NCBI GenBank assembly: GCA_018340375.1
Contig: JAFFJZ010000009.1
Span: 15,578,501-15,642,500, forward strand
Direction of reading: 5' to 3'
Length of the DNA stretch: 64,000 nucleotides
From: Gonatopus flavifemur
Taxonomy: Eukaryota; Arthropoda; Insecta; Hymenoptera; Dryinidae
Position 1 is the first letter of the stretch. Each line of letters starts with the position of its first letter. The position numbers were made by a program, and so were the translations under genes. This document shows, one piece after another, positions 53,300 to 64,000 of this stretch. The notes beneath the pieces were generated by a model. The model saw only the letters and a program-made list of their open reading frames with translations. It made no database searches and had not been told where the DNA came from.

Positions 53300-53634
53300 T
53301 ATATGAAGTAAAAAATACACAACATGATATTATCGACTAGTAGGCTAATGAACTAGAATCTATAAGGCCTAATGCAATAATGAATCACGTAACTAAAGAA
53401 GAAATAAGAAGAATGTAGTATTGAAGAAAATGTTACACTGAACCTAGGTGTATATAGAAGGCTAATTGTTATATGTAAATTAGGGACAATCATAGTCAAC
53501 TATGTGTAAAAACCAATAGCTAGCGTGAAATTAATATATGTAGTATAAGTATGTATATAGGAAAATGAGAGATAATGTGAATGATACAAATAATAAGTGT
53601 GTCGTCTGCGTCTCCACCCTTAAGGGGGAAATAA
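53300..53634 (+). other. Gypsy-B 3' untranslated region with polypurine tract
   Basis: About 335 bp of AT-rich DNA ending in AAGGGGGAA (53622-53630), the plus-strand primer, four bases before the 3' LTR. No env-like ORF is present. Confidence 0.8.
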
Positions 53635-54152
53635 TGTAACGTGTCGATGATATGAGCATATCTGAAAACTCATTAGGAAGGAGAAATGTAGAAGAAGAGG
53701 GGATTGAGAAAGTTCGAGCAGTCAGTCAGTCAGGTCCATACTCTAAAAACGAAAGGAGATTGAGTCAAAGTCTCATGATATACACGGGAGCAAATCCTTC
53801 CCGAAACAAACTAGTACTAATTCATACAATATCCACGTGGACTGATTAAAAAACGAAGGAAGGACGAAAAGGACTTGATTGTAATACTTGGATCCAATGG
53901 ACTCGACTCGGTACAAAATGAATTGAAAGGAACAGATTGCTTCAAGGGCTACGTCCGATATTTCTCCTTCTTCATTCGGACTTCATAAAATTAGAGATGA
54001 GTAATATTTGTAAGGCGACACTGTAATCGTTGAGCTCATTCAATTCATATGAAATCTTACAGAATTCCGATGGTACCTGATTGTACTTTATTTCAAATAT
54101 ATATTAAAGAAATAATCAACCACGTTTGGGTTTTTTGAAATAATTTGTAACA
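53635..54152 (+). repeat. Gypsy-B 3' LTR
   Basis: Begins TGTAACGTGTCGATGATATG and ends ATAATTTGTAACA. 518 bp, equal in length to the 5' LTR. Confidence 0.95.
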
Positions 54153-54156
54153 AATT

Positions 54157-54674
54157 TCTTGGTAAAACAATCCATTTTTCATGGTTGTTGAGACATTGAT
54201 CATTTTTTATCATAGTCAACTTGAAAACTGATCTCATATTTGTGCACTACATTATTGAGCAAGTTCTTGAGATGTACTGAGAAAATTTTCAAGTCAAAAT
54301 ATCACAGAAAAATCTGATATAGACGATCTCTTTGACTGGGGCGCGTTGCACCCCAGTGTGGCAGCTAACGGTCAAGGCCCCAAACCCCCAATTAAGCATG
54401 AGAAAATCTTCTCAGCATTGAATGAAATTCAGAAAAATTCCTCATCATCATGTTCAAAACCAAACGCTCTTGGAATTTATAAAAAAAAAAAGAAGTGCAT
54501 TCCGTGAACGTAGCAAATTCGCAACTTTTGTAGCTAGAGGGTTAATCAGTAGTCGATTCCCAACACAAGATCTAAAAAGTGCACTTACCCGCTCCGATCT
54601 CCCCTTTTGTCCCAAATTGATTTTTGTTGAAAAATCTTCGCAAAAAAATGACGGAAATAACGAATATTCTACAA
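54157..54674. other. sequence between Gypsy-B and isolated repeat unit
   Basis: No gene recognised. GCACCCCAGTGTGGCAGC at about 54348 matches the motif in the tandem duplication near 27555, another trace of the palindrome-edge repeat. Confidence 0.45.
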
Positions 54675-56228
54675 ATTGCGACAATGTAAATGTAATCTTT
54701 CACAGCCACTTTTTTCTGGATTTTCAGGAGAATTTACACTCTAAAACATTTTCACTGGAAGTTATTAACCAGTAGAGGTGTGCGAATCGTATTTTTTAAC
54801 CCTCGAATCGAATCGAATTCATCGTCATTATCTCGAATCCGAATCGAATCGAATTTGGAGCGTCGATATCGAATCGAATCGGATTAAATCGAATCGAATC
54901 GAATTCCAGCGCCAAAAATGTTCAGGAGGCATTTTCCGAATGTAACTGGCATATCTTGAGAAGATGCTTCCAGATAATTAATTCTCATGAATGTGCATGA
55001 AATATTTTGAAATATCCAGTTTCAGTAATCTAAGGTATTTTATGAATTATCGCACTCAAATGGAAATCATTCTTCGATTATCAATAACTGTCACATCTTC
55101 ACACTGTGGAAAAGTTAAAAAGCTGCGGTGATTACCATATAGTTGTCTTGGTTCTAGCTAAATTTTAGCTAGCATGAATAAAAAATCCAGTCGTCTGAAG
55201 TATGAATGTAACAATTTATCCAAGGGTAACAAAGAAGTTAGCGGTGACAAAGAAAATTGATTCAGTTCGACTTAATTTTTATGCAAAGTGACTGAATTCC
55301 CTAGCTGTCAAATATTCAAATGAATCCTTTGTCTCAGTACAGTCGACATAAGCCAAAGAACATCTGATCAAATTTCTACTAGAGAAGATTGAATTTTGAA
55401 GATGATTCAATATATGTGCATAGTATCAAGAGTTGTGGAAACCACTGTTTACCTGATTCTCAATGGCTGTGATACATGAAAGAAATTTCACTGGATATGA
55501 TGGAATGATATTGAAATTCAAATTTTGTTTTGATATATTTAATTATGTCGGATAGAAAACATTTTTGAATCAACATTCAACATTTTTAATGGCTTATATC
55601 TGATATATCGATTAATAATATAAAAAATCACTGTTCTGAAAATGATTCTGAATAATAAATAACTGACATATATGTGTGAGAACCTCCCAATCATTACTCA
55701 TTTTGAATGTTTGATGAGACATTTGTCGGGATTTTAAGATTGTCGTGACAAAAAATCATTTCCCTCACGTGTTCGGGAAGAAGCCTTGTTCTTTTATTCT
55801 TGACTATGTTTCCTTATATATTATATACAATATATATTTCTGTAGGGTTACTGGGAACAACAACGCCACGAATGACGAGATTTGACTTGCAATACTTTCC
55901 AAAAAAATGTGGTGCTTCAGTTTTACGGAGATGAGTCTCCTTTTCTTACTTCGTGGTCGGAAGCAATCAGATTCCTCATTCTTAAGTAATCCACAAGAAA
56001 TTGCAGTCTTCATCCAATCAGATACATTCGGCATAATAAACAATTCTTCGGTCTATCAGCTTTTGGAACATGAATTCTCGGTGTAATGAGCATTCGGTAA
56101 AAAAACGATCCGGTGTATTGAAGGCCCAACGTTTAGTGGAATTCAATAAAGTTGCATACACACTAAAAAAAATGGTTAGTCATCGTGACTAAAAATTTAG
56201 TCAAATATGACCTCAAATAAAAAATTGT

Positions 56229-56471
56229 ACACTGTAAAAAAAACTGGAAATTTACTGCGCCTTGGTACTGGAAAGTTCCAGTAAACTCTTTTACCAGTAC
56301 ATTCACTGCAATTTTATGCACTTTGTGCTGTAGAATTCCATTGTTTGCAGTCAAATTTTAATTAATGTGCGGGAATATTCCAGTAAATGTACGGAAATTT
56401 TCAGTCCAATGTACTGGTCAATAACTTCCAGTGAAATACTGGAAGTTTCCAGTGGAAATGTTTTAGAGTGT
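56229..56471. mobile_element. CACTGTAAAA MITE, 243 bp, nested in the hAT element
   Basis: ACACTGTAAAAAAAACTGG to TTTTAGAGTGT with TA on both sides. Independent insertion of the same family as 33527-33659 and 37245-37465. Confidence 0.8.
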
Positions 56472-56834
56472 AGTTTTCTCAACAACATATCAATTTCTAT
56501 AACTGGGAGTGTTTGTTATAGTACACAATATTTCGGTTCAAGCAACTCAAATTTTTTATTCCATGTGGGTTTTAGTTACGGCAACTAAAGAGTTTTCTTC
56601 GGCGCAATGTGCAATCCAGCGAATTTCAATGAGGGTTAACGATTTTACAGAAATGTATTTAGTCTCATGGGTATAGCAGAGCTGCCAGATGGGCACTGTC
56701 GTTGAGAGGAAAAATCTCCAAGTTCTTGGTTCATTGGGCATTTTTTTCGGAATTAGGAATATGATAGGCTGGTTGTACAAGAAATGACCAATCATTCGAG
56801 TCTGAGGATTTTGTGTGGTAACTCTGCTCCATAG

Positions 56835-57053
56835 AGATATAAGACTAGAGGAGGCAAGTATGGAGATTTCACATAAGTGGAAACGTTATTGAAATAAACA
56901 GAGAGAAGAGATGGAGGTGCAGACGTGTCACTCTCTTTTATTCGATACGTTATGAATGAAAGACAGTGACACTATGGCACCCTCATATCTCTTCTCTCTG
57001 TTTATTGCGATGACGCGATCAGCCCCAGCATGCCTGCTCTAGTCTTACATCTC
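56835..57053. repeat. palindromic segment inside the hAT element
   Basis: GAGATATAAGACTAGAG pairs with CTCTAGTCTTACATCTC, and AATAAACAGAGAGAAGAGAT with its inverse ATCTCTTCTCTCTGTTTATT. A nested MITE-like unit. Confidence 0.65.
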
Positions 57054-57848
57054 TATGCTCTGCTCCCGGACTATCACTGAATTCCACCGAAATTTTGCTA
57101 CATTCCGTTGAATTTTGTTGATCTCTAATGGAAGAAACCCAAATGAGCGGGAATTGAATGAGATCCTACAAAATTTCTAACCCAGATTTTCTACCTTCGA
57201 CAATTCGGAATCGAATCTTTGTGATTCGAAATTTTCGAATAATTCGTACACGAATTCCTAATGTTCGTTAACGAATCGAATCGAATCTTGGTGGATTCGA
57301 TTCGATTTTGGACTATTTGCACACCTCCATTAACCAGTACATTGGACTCAAAATTCCAGTATATTTGCTGGAATATTTCCGCACTTTCACTAGAATTTTA
57401 CTGCAAAAAATGGAATTTTACAGGGGAAAGCCCGCAAAATTTCAGTGAATGTACTAGAAACAGGGTGTACTGGAATTTTCCAGTACCAAGGCGCAGTGAA
57501 TTTCCGGTTTTTTTTACAGTGTGGGTCAATTTTGCTGAAGTTGACTAGATTTTCAAAATACGTGATGAAATTGAGCTGAAGGCTTTTGAAATTCAATAAA
57601 ATTCACCTGAAAATTAGAAGAAAGCGACTGTAAGCAATGACAGTTACATTTTCTGAATTTTCAGAGGGAATGTTTTTACAGTGTCGATTATGACATGGAA
57701 TAAAATTTTTACCTCAATTCACCACGTGTTTATTGCGGCCAAAATACAGACTGACTTGTCGACGGTATTTACTGTGAAACATTGTAATTTTGATCACGTT
57801 TCTATTGTCTCGTCTTATTTAATTGCATCGTGAGCCCAGTCTGTTCCT

Positions 57849-58157
57849 AGTAGGGATGCACGATAAGTATCGATATTTCAGAATATCGATATTTCGCTCC
57901 GAAAATATCGATATTTTTCATCGATATCCTTCATTCCGATATTTGTTCATATCGATATTCAATGCTTCAAAATCGGCTTCGATATGACCCTGAGAGAGGG
58001 AGGCAGGCGAACTGCCGGCGGTGTAAAACTGGTAGTATGCGAGAAATCCAACTGGATTTCGTTACACAAAAACCGATGGTTTCTAGTGAAATCACTGAAC
58101 ACTGATGATCAATCAATGATAATGGAGTCAGGTTTATCACTCGTCAAGTTTGCTGCA
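57849..58157. mobile_element. 5' end of a second hAT-like element
   Basis: Begins TAGGGATGCACGATAAGTAT with subterminal ATCGATATT repeats (about 57868-57960), a hAT-type terminus abutting the isolated repeat unit. I did not find a matching right end or target duplication, so only the left end is claimed. Confidence 0.5.
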
Positions 58158-58365
58158 TACACTAAGAGAAATTATACTGTGTGAAGTCTCATCATTGTCA
58201 GTAACTTGAGGATACTTTTTACCTCCAACTGAAAGTACATCCAATTGTGTGAAAACGAAGAATCCGTCGAGGTGGAAATGCACTATCGTGACAGTACATT
58301 ATTGAGTTATTATACTAAGTATTGGGTTATAGTGAGTTTTCATGTGATAGATTCTTTGGTTCAAG
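58158..58365. mobile_element. truncated TA-type MITE related to 24002-24281
   Basis: ACACTAAGAGAAATTATACT through GTCTCATCATTGTCAGTAAC and TTGTGTGAAAACGAAGAATC follow the 24002 element in order but lack the right terminus. Confidence 0.6.
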
Positions 58366-58505
58366 AAAATGGAATGCGGGTCCGGGAAGCGGGGGGGATT
58401 AACTTACGAGGTCCAGTTCCACGCCATCCTCATCCTCAAAGTCTACTAGGATACAAACATTCTCAAAATTATATATAATTCATATTCAATTGTATATAAT
58501 TTCCA

Positions 58506-59768
58506 CAGGGTGTCCCATTTTAATCTTTAAATGCAAATATCTCAAAAATATGCATCTTAAACCAAAAGTACTTGATATCAAAGTTGTTGGACAAAGAGGG
58601 GGCCACAAACCTACGATATCAGTTCCATCATAGATGGCGTTATGATCGATTAAAATGGGGTCAACATCATTTTTTTCAACAGGAACCCCCACTTTTTATT
58701 GCATATCTTGATTCTACGCAAAAAAACTGAGTAACTTTTGCTTGAAACGTTTTTTTAAATTCCTGAAGATGGCACCACAATCGATGAAAAATAAAGTCTA
58801 TGAAACAATATGCGGATATCTTGCGGGTTGCATCCAAGAGCCGAAATATCTCATTCGAATGTTGTTGTTAAGAGAGAGGACGACACAATGGCGATATCAG
58901 TTCCATAGTAGATGGCGCTGTGGTCGGTAAAGCTGAGGTCAACTTCAATTTTTCAAATGGAAACTCCTACTTTTCATCGCATATCATGATTCTACGCGAA
59001 AAAATGAGGAATTTCTGTTTGAAACATTCTCCCTAAATTCTTGAAGATGCAAACGGTGGAAAATGAGGTTGATGAAAAAGTTCTACTGCATTATGTGTGA
59101 AGCAACGCTCAACAAACAAATAAAAACAAGAATAATTTCAGAGAAGAAATCGAACACAAAACACAACAAATGTCATGTCCAAAACATTGTAAATGACTTC
59201 AATTCAATGTAACTCTTTCAATGCAGTAGAACTATTTCATGAACCTCATTTGCCACTATTTGAACTTCAAGAATTTAGGAAAAATGTTTCAAACAAAAAT
59301 TCCTCATTTTTCCGCGTAGAATCATGATATGCGATGAGAAGTAGGAGTTTCCGTTCCAAAAATCAAAGTTCACCTCAGTGTAACTGACCACAGCGCCGTC
59401 TACTATGGAACTGATATCGCCATTGTGTCGTCCCCTCTCTCAACAACAACATTCGAATGAGATATTTCGGCTCTTGGATGCATTCCGCAAGATGTCCGCA
59501 TATTGTTTGCAGAAATTTAAAGAGACGTTCCAAGCAAAAGTTACTCAGTTTTTTGCGTAGAATCGGGATATGCAATGGGAAGTGGGGGTTCCTGTTTAAA
59601 AGAATTGAGTTGACCCCATTTTAATCGATCATAACGCCATCTACGATGAAACTGATATCGTAGTTTCGTGGCCCCCTCTTTGTATAACAACTTTGATATG
59701 AAGTACTTTTGGTTTAGGATGCATGTTTTTGAGATATTTGCATTTAAAGATTAAAATGGGACACCCTA
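58506..59768. mobile_element. foldback element 1 (Tc1/mariner-like ends), 1.26 kb
   Basis: Ends CAGGGTGTCCCATTTTAAT and ATTAAAATGGGACACCCTA. The whole element is an inverted repeat with arms of about 600-690 bp, and each arm consists of two diverged direct repeats of about 350 bp (each containing GATATCAGTTCCATNATAGA then TGATTCTACGC). Part of the right inner arm is deleted. ORFs of about 60 codons in several places are translations of the repeat, not genes. Confidence 0.8.
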
Positions 59769-59793
59769 CATATGAGCTACACTAAATCGTATA

Positions 59794-61171
59794 CAGGGTG
59801 TCCCATTTTAATCTTTAAATGCAAATATCTCAAAAACATGCATCCTCAATCAAAAGTACTTCATACCAAAGTTGTTATACAAAGAGGGGGCCACAAAACC
59901 ACGATATGAGTTCCATCATAGATGGCGTCATGATCGATTAAAATGGAGTCAAATCATTTTTTTAAACGGGAACCCCCTTTTTTCATTGCATATCTCGATT
60001 CTACGCAAAGAACTGAGTAACTTCCGCTTGAAACGTTTTTCTAAATTTCTGAAGATGGCGCCACAATCGATGAAAATAAAGTCTATGAAACAATACGCGG
60101 ATATCTTGAGGAATGCATCCAAGAGCCGAAATATCTCATTCGAATGTTGTTGTTAAGAGAGGGGACGACACAATGGCAATATCAGTTCCATAGTAGATGG
60201 CGCTGTGGTCGGTAGAAATGAGGTCAACTTCAATTTTTCAAATGGAAACTCTGACTTTCTATCGCATATCATGATTCTACGCAAAAAAATGAGGAATTTT
60301 TGTTTGAAACATTTTTCCCAAATTCTTGAAGATGGAAACGGTGGAAAATCAGGTTGATGAAAAAGTTCTACTGCATTATGTGTGGAGCAACGCTCAACAA
60401 ACAAATCAAAACAATAATAATTTCAGAGAAGAAATCGAACATCAAACACAATGAATGTCGTTTCCAAAACATTGAATTGAAGTCATTCACAATGTTTTGG
60501 ATCTGACATTTGTTGTGTTTTGTGTTCGATTTCTTCTCTGGAATTATTATTGTTTTGATTTGTTTGTTAAGCGTTGCTCCACACATGATGCAGTAGAACT
60601 TCTCCATCAACCTCATTCCCCACCGTTTCCATCTTCAAGAATTCAGGAAAAATGTTTCAAACAAAACTTCCTCATTTTTTCGCGTAGAATCATGATATGC
60701 GATAGAAAGTAAGAGTTCCCATTTGAAACATTGAAGTTGACCTCATTTTTACCGACCACAGCGCCATCTACTATGGAACTGATATCGCCATTGTGTCGTC
60801 CCCTCTCTTAACAACAACATTCGAATGAGATATTTCGGCTCTTGGATGCGTTCCTCAAGATATCCGCATATTGTTTCATAGTCTTTATTTTTCATCGATT
60901 GTGGCGCCATCTTCAGTAATTTAGAAAAACGTTTCCAGCAAAAGTTACTCATTTTTTTGCGTAGAATCAAGATATGCAATGAAAAGTGGGGGTTTCCGTT
61001 TAAATAATGACGTTGACCCCATTTTGATCAATCATAACGCCATCTATGATGAAACTGATATCGTAGTTTCGTGGCCCCCTCTTCGTATAACAACTTTGGT
61101 ATAAAGTACTTTTGGTTTAAGATGCATGTTCTTGAGATATTTGCATTTAAAGATTAAAATGGGACACCCTG
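59794..61171. mobile_element. foldback element 2, 1.38 kb, TA-flanked
   Basis: CAGGGTGTCCCATTTTAATC to GATTAAAATGGGACACCCTG with TA at 59792-59793 and 61172-61173. Nearly perfect full-length palindrome centred at about 60480 (ATTGAATTGAAGTCATTCAC region). Same family as element 1, 25 bp to its left. Confidence 0.88.
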
Positions 61172-61267
61172 TATAAATTGAATATAATTTCGAAATTTCT
61201 CTACTCGATTACCCAAAAGGACATTGACAACGAAAATTCGGACCCTCAAGGGACTGCGGGCCCGGGG

Positions 61268-61305
61268 GGAAATATCCCGTCAGTCCCCCCCCCCCCTTCT
61301 CACGT
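61268..61305. repeat. C-run low-complexity tract
   Basis: A poly-C stretch (about 61284-61296) in an otherwise AT-rich area, close to GGGCCCGGGGGG. Confidence 0.8.
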
Positions 61306-61467
61306 CAGGCCTGGGATTGGTACTCAAAATGCCAGACAGACCTTCACAAAATTATGACTCGTATTTGACCGGATTCATATGGCTTTGTGTGGTTTGTACA
61401 TCAGCGCTCAGTTGATGTACAAGTCAGACCAAATCTGATGAAACCTGTCAAATTCCGTTCAAAATCT

Positions 61468-61693
61468 CAGTCACGATTTAGTTCAATTCAGAATGTCTTT
61501 TGTACGAGGGTGCCATGACTGCATTAGACTCGGCAAATGAGAATTATCCTCGTACAATGATGGATTCTCCTTGGATGGTTGATCATCCAATAAAAATTCG
61601 TCATTGCACGAGGATAATTTTCATTTGCCGAGTTTAGTGCGACCATTGCGCACTTGCACTAAAGACATTCTGAACTTGACTGAATTGTGACTG
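61468..61693. mobile_element. palindromic MITE, 226 bp
   Basis: Starts CAGTCACGATTTAGTTCAAT and ends ACTTGACTGAATTGTGACTG. The interior pairs CGGCAAATGAGAATTATCCT with AGGATAATTTTCATTTGCCG. Confidence 0.75.
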
Positions 61694-62269
61694 GGTATTT
61701 TCGTAGGGTATCGTGAAACCAAAAGTGCACAGTCCCGAAGTGTCATAATCCCGAAAGGTCAAGGTCACGAAAAAAAATGTATTCATAGAATTTCATATAA
61801 ATCGAGTATTCGGCCACTTTCTTCATAAAGACTTATTCGTTGGTGCATGCTGAGTGAGATCAATCAATTTTTAATGATGAAACTGGCCTAATCATTGAGT
61901 TATATGGAATCCTATATTTCTTCCGGGACTATGACGTTTCGGGATCCTGACACTTCGGGATTATACCACGATCGGGCCTACGAACTGTCAGTATCACGAT
62001 ACCATACCGAGTTTTTCTGATAAAATTCAACCTCCCCCCCCTCCCCTTCAATGATCTGGTATCGCACAAAAACTGTTCCGTTCGGCGAACCCAAAATGGA
62101 TTTTCAATCAATTTAACAGTTCAATTTGTATACAATCTGACTGGCGAAGGAAATTTCAATTTTCCTTCCCTATTTCCTCATTTCTCATTGGGCCAGATGG
62201 AAGATTTCTTCTGGATCCAGCTGAACTCTGGACTGACACATTTGTATTGACTTTTATGGGAAGACACCC

Positions 62270-62435
62270 ATACTTCTGTCATACAACGGGAAAACCTTGT
62301 CAACTCACATTTTTTATAAAAATGAGTTATATATGCCATTAGACGGAGGATTTTGTACAGAATCCATTGATATGAAACCCTCATTGTCATAAAAAATGTG
62401 ACTCAACAAGGTTTTTCCGTTGTACGGCAGACTTG
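62270..62435. repeat. palindromic MITE-like element
   Basis: TCTGTCATACAACGGGAAAA pairs with the inverse at 62414-62433 (TTTTCCGTTGTACGGCAGA); CAACTCACATTTTTTATAAA pairs likewise. No defined target duplication. Confidence 0.65.
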
Positions 62436-62989
62436 ATCGATGAATGATTATCTCTTAACTTGAAGGAAGACAAAGTTCTCGAGCCACGCCTTTGAATTCA
62501 TGGGGGTTGAAGTGTTCGAACTAGTGTTGCTGGGATTTTTGATCTAGATCGAAGATCATCTCGGATTGGCTCCAAATTTTGAGCCAATCTTCGACCGGAG
62601 CTGAGAAAATTTCACTCGATCCGATCTTCGAGCAGAACTGAAAAAATGTCGGTCTATCCGAGCTTCGAACTAAGCCAAAACTCTGATATTGACGAGCTAC
62701 ATAGCCACTGAAGGGATTCCCCATCGGACGAGGAAACAGAACAAAACATCATGAAAATACATGATTGATCCATAAACTTCTGTATGTGATGTAGAATGCG
62801 AATATATTATATTTTTTTTTGTTTTCAAAGGAAGACCAAGTTACAGATATATGCGCGAAATTCTGTTGATAACACACATGTTACCTTACGGAGGTAATAT
62901 CAAGGGGCATCAACCCAATAATGAATTTTCCAGAACTACACTTAGCGTCACCATACGAGTGACTATTTCATACATTTGGTGTAACCCTC

Positions 62990-63400
62990 CTGGAGACTGT
63001 GGCTCTCAATGCTCATCCTGCTTCAAAAACCGGATAGACTGCGGAATCTCATTGGGTTCTATACGGCGCTTCATCCGATTCGTGTATTTTGATCTTATCC
63101 GAGACCATCAGGCTGTCATTCCGGATTCTTCTCACGAATTACAGTTGAAAGTCGGATAAAACCCGGACAACGGTCAGAAGTTCATCCGGGTCTATTCAGG
63201 ATCCCATCCGGTTTTTGTGTCGGAATTCTGATCAGGCTCGATCCAGGTCTGACGGAGAATTCGTTCCAAGAATTTCTTTCAAAACCCGGATAGGACCCGT
63301 ATACGTGTCGGAACTTCATCCGAGTCCATCCGAAATCCAATCCGCTTCATGTGTCCGGGTTCTTCTCAGGTTCGATCCGGGTCTCATTCAAGATCCTCTT
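62990..63400. repeat. ATCCGG-rich dispersed repeat
   Basis: Repeated ATCCGGGT, AACCCGGA and ATCCGGTTTT motifs in both orientations, resembling 29410-29795. A related tract continues at 63740-63950. No gene. Confidence 0.5.
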
Positions 63401-63639
63401 CAAAAATCTCAATTTATATTATTATGCTGAAACAAAACTTTCTGTTGGAATCCGATTCCCTACAAGGAATGCTCTAGCGATTCATTGGTTTTAATACCTA
63501 TTCCAACGAACAACCAGAAATTTGCTAGTCACTTGCAAGTTACTAATGGTTCATTGGGATGGGATTTACAAAACCAGTGAATCACTGTAGCATTTCCATT
63601 CGGATTATATATACATTGCAGATGATTTTTTTGTTCTAA

Positions 63640-63745
63640 TTAACGGCGAAAACAACTTACAATTGAATTGTTGCTAGTTCGCACGGTGAGGATTGAACCC
63701 GGGTCCTAGATGGTGAGCCATGCAGTTGAATTCTCAACTTTCCTA
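63640..63745 (-). repeat. possible tRNA-derived SINE fragment
   Basis: On the minus strand GGTTCAATCC (63690-63699) fits the Pol III B box and an upstream CATGGCTCACC is A-box-like, as in tRNA-derived SINEs. GACCCGGGTTCAATCC is a typical T-arm. It cannot be an intact tRNA because the acceptor stem is not formed. Confidence 0.4.
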
Positions 63746-64000
63746 GATAGAACCCAGATCAACCCGGATTGAATACTGATTCAGACTTGTAAGAGCATTT
63801 TCGTGACTAATCTCCGTATCACTCCCGGATAAACCCAGATACATATTCAGTTGACGCTTTACAGTTCCTGGGTACGAGCCGGGTGGACCCGTGTAGGGAA
63901 CTAACTTGCGAAAATTTTATCAGATAAGACCCGGATGAACTCGGATTGAATAACAGTGTAGACTTGTGATAGCATTTTGGTGCACGGAAAAAAAATATGG

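Larger units (their letters stand above)
47926..54152 (+). mobile_element. Gypsy-B: nearly complete Ty3/Gypsy LTR retrotransposon
   Basis: A 6.2-kb element with two 518-bp LTRs, a 4-bp AATT target duplication (47922-47925 and 54153-54156), primer site, gag, protease, RT, RNase H, integrase and polypurine tract, all in order. It is AT-rich, unlike Gypsy-A. The LTRs differ at about 30-35 positions by eye (roughly 6 percent), so it is moderately old. Lesions are few: a gag frameshift, two in-frame TGA codons, a pol frameshift and a protease active-site change. Confidence 0.95.
54773..57329. mobile_element. hAT-like non-autonomous transposon, 2557 bp
   Basis: Termini TAGAGGTGTGCGAAT and ATTTGCACACCTCCA are imperfect inverse repeats. 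TTAACCAG is duplicated exactly at 54765-54772 and 57330-57337, an 8-bp target duplication diagnostic of hAT. Subterminal arrays of TCGAATCGAAT lie at both ends. No transposase-like ORF is seen in the interior, which holds a nested MITE (56229-56471) and a palindrome (about 56835-57053). Confidence 0.85.
54675..57848 (+). repeat. isolated copy of the 960-bp unit (partial), split by a hAT insertion
   Basis: 54675-54772 matches the start of the unit at 37185-37280, and 57330-57848 continues it (37270-37800), including the CACTGTAAAA MITE at the same site. The intervening 2557 bp is the hAT-like insertion. The copy stops at 57848, just before the exon-like ORF would begin, where a TAGGGATGCACGA sequence starts. 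Confidence 0.85.

Noticed and set aside
58742..60979. Repeated ORFs reading MAPQSMKNK...CIQEPKYLIRMLLLRE
   Set aside because: They occur in both orientations within the foldback arms and simply reflect the repeat; there is no domain and no consistent start.

Overview
The window is eukaryotic and most likely from an insect or other arthropod. It is AT-rich and intron-bearing, and crowded with nested transposable elements. The support for an insect is two Ty3/Gypsy LTR retroelements, a Tc1/mariner (IS630-type) element with a DUF4817-like head, hAT insertions, dozens of short palindromic MITEs flanked by TA, a primer-binding site complementary to the tRNA-Lys(CUU) 3' end as I recall it from insects, and one BEN-domain gene with very short introns. 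No rRNA, intact tRNA, CRISPR array or prokaryotic gene is seen.

Layout. At 1-430 an LTR end plus primer-binding site forms the truncated left edge. At 2255-4223 lies a complete Tc1/mariner element with 374-bp terminal inverted repeats and a frameshifted transposase. At 5045-12100 lies an old GC-rich Gypsy element (Gypsy-A) with gag, protease, RT, RNase H, integrase and a third ORF. Minus-strand exons of a BEN-domain gene lie at 17862-20609. From 21 to 27 kb there are intergenic MITEs and inverted repeats.

The dominant structure is a giant inverted repeat from about 27459 to 47577. Its left arm is about 6.2 kb and its right arm about 10.4 kb, and they flank a unique 3.5-kb centre. The inner halves of both arms are tandem copies of a unit of roughly 960 bp. 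Each unit carries a 217-nt exon-like ORF bounded in most copies by AG and GT splice sites. The unique centre (33709-37194) carries a PHD-like ORF and a plus-strand multi-exon gene candidate whose splice phases agree. One of its introns has been inflated by a 305-bp MITE. The right arm was later interrupted by a 2.7-kb non-coding element with one LTR-like end, a TATA promoter and a 133-bp satellite, and by a 230-bp MITE. It also has one extra tandem unit.

At 47926-54152 there is a nearly complete AT-rich Gypsy element (Gypsy-B) with two 518-bp LTRs and a 4-bp AATT target duplication. From 54.7 to 57.8 kb there is a further copy of the tandem unit, itself split by a 2557-bp hAT-like insertion with an exact 8-bp target duplication. 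From 58.5 to 61.2 kb two adjacent foldback elements lie 25 bp apart. The right edge holds diffuse ATCCGG-rich repeats and a possible tRNA-derived SINE.

No pathway links these features. The window records layered transposition, with two possible host genes: the BEN gene and the gene inside the giant palindrome. The palindrome with its repeated exon-like ORFs is the best candidate for something not previously described. All boundaries and identities were read by eye.
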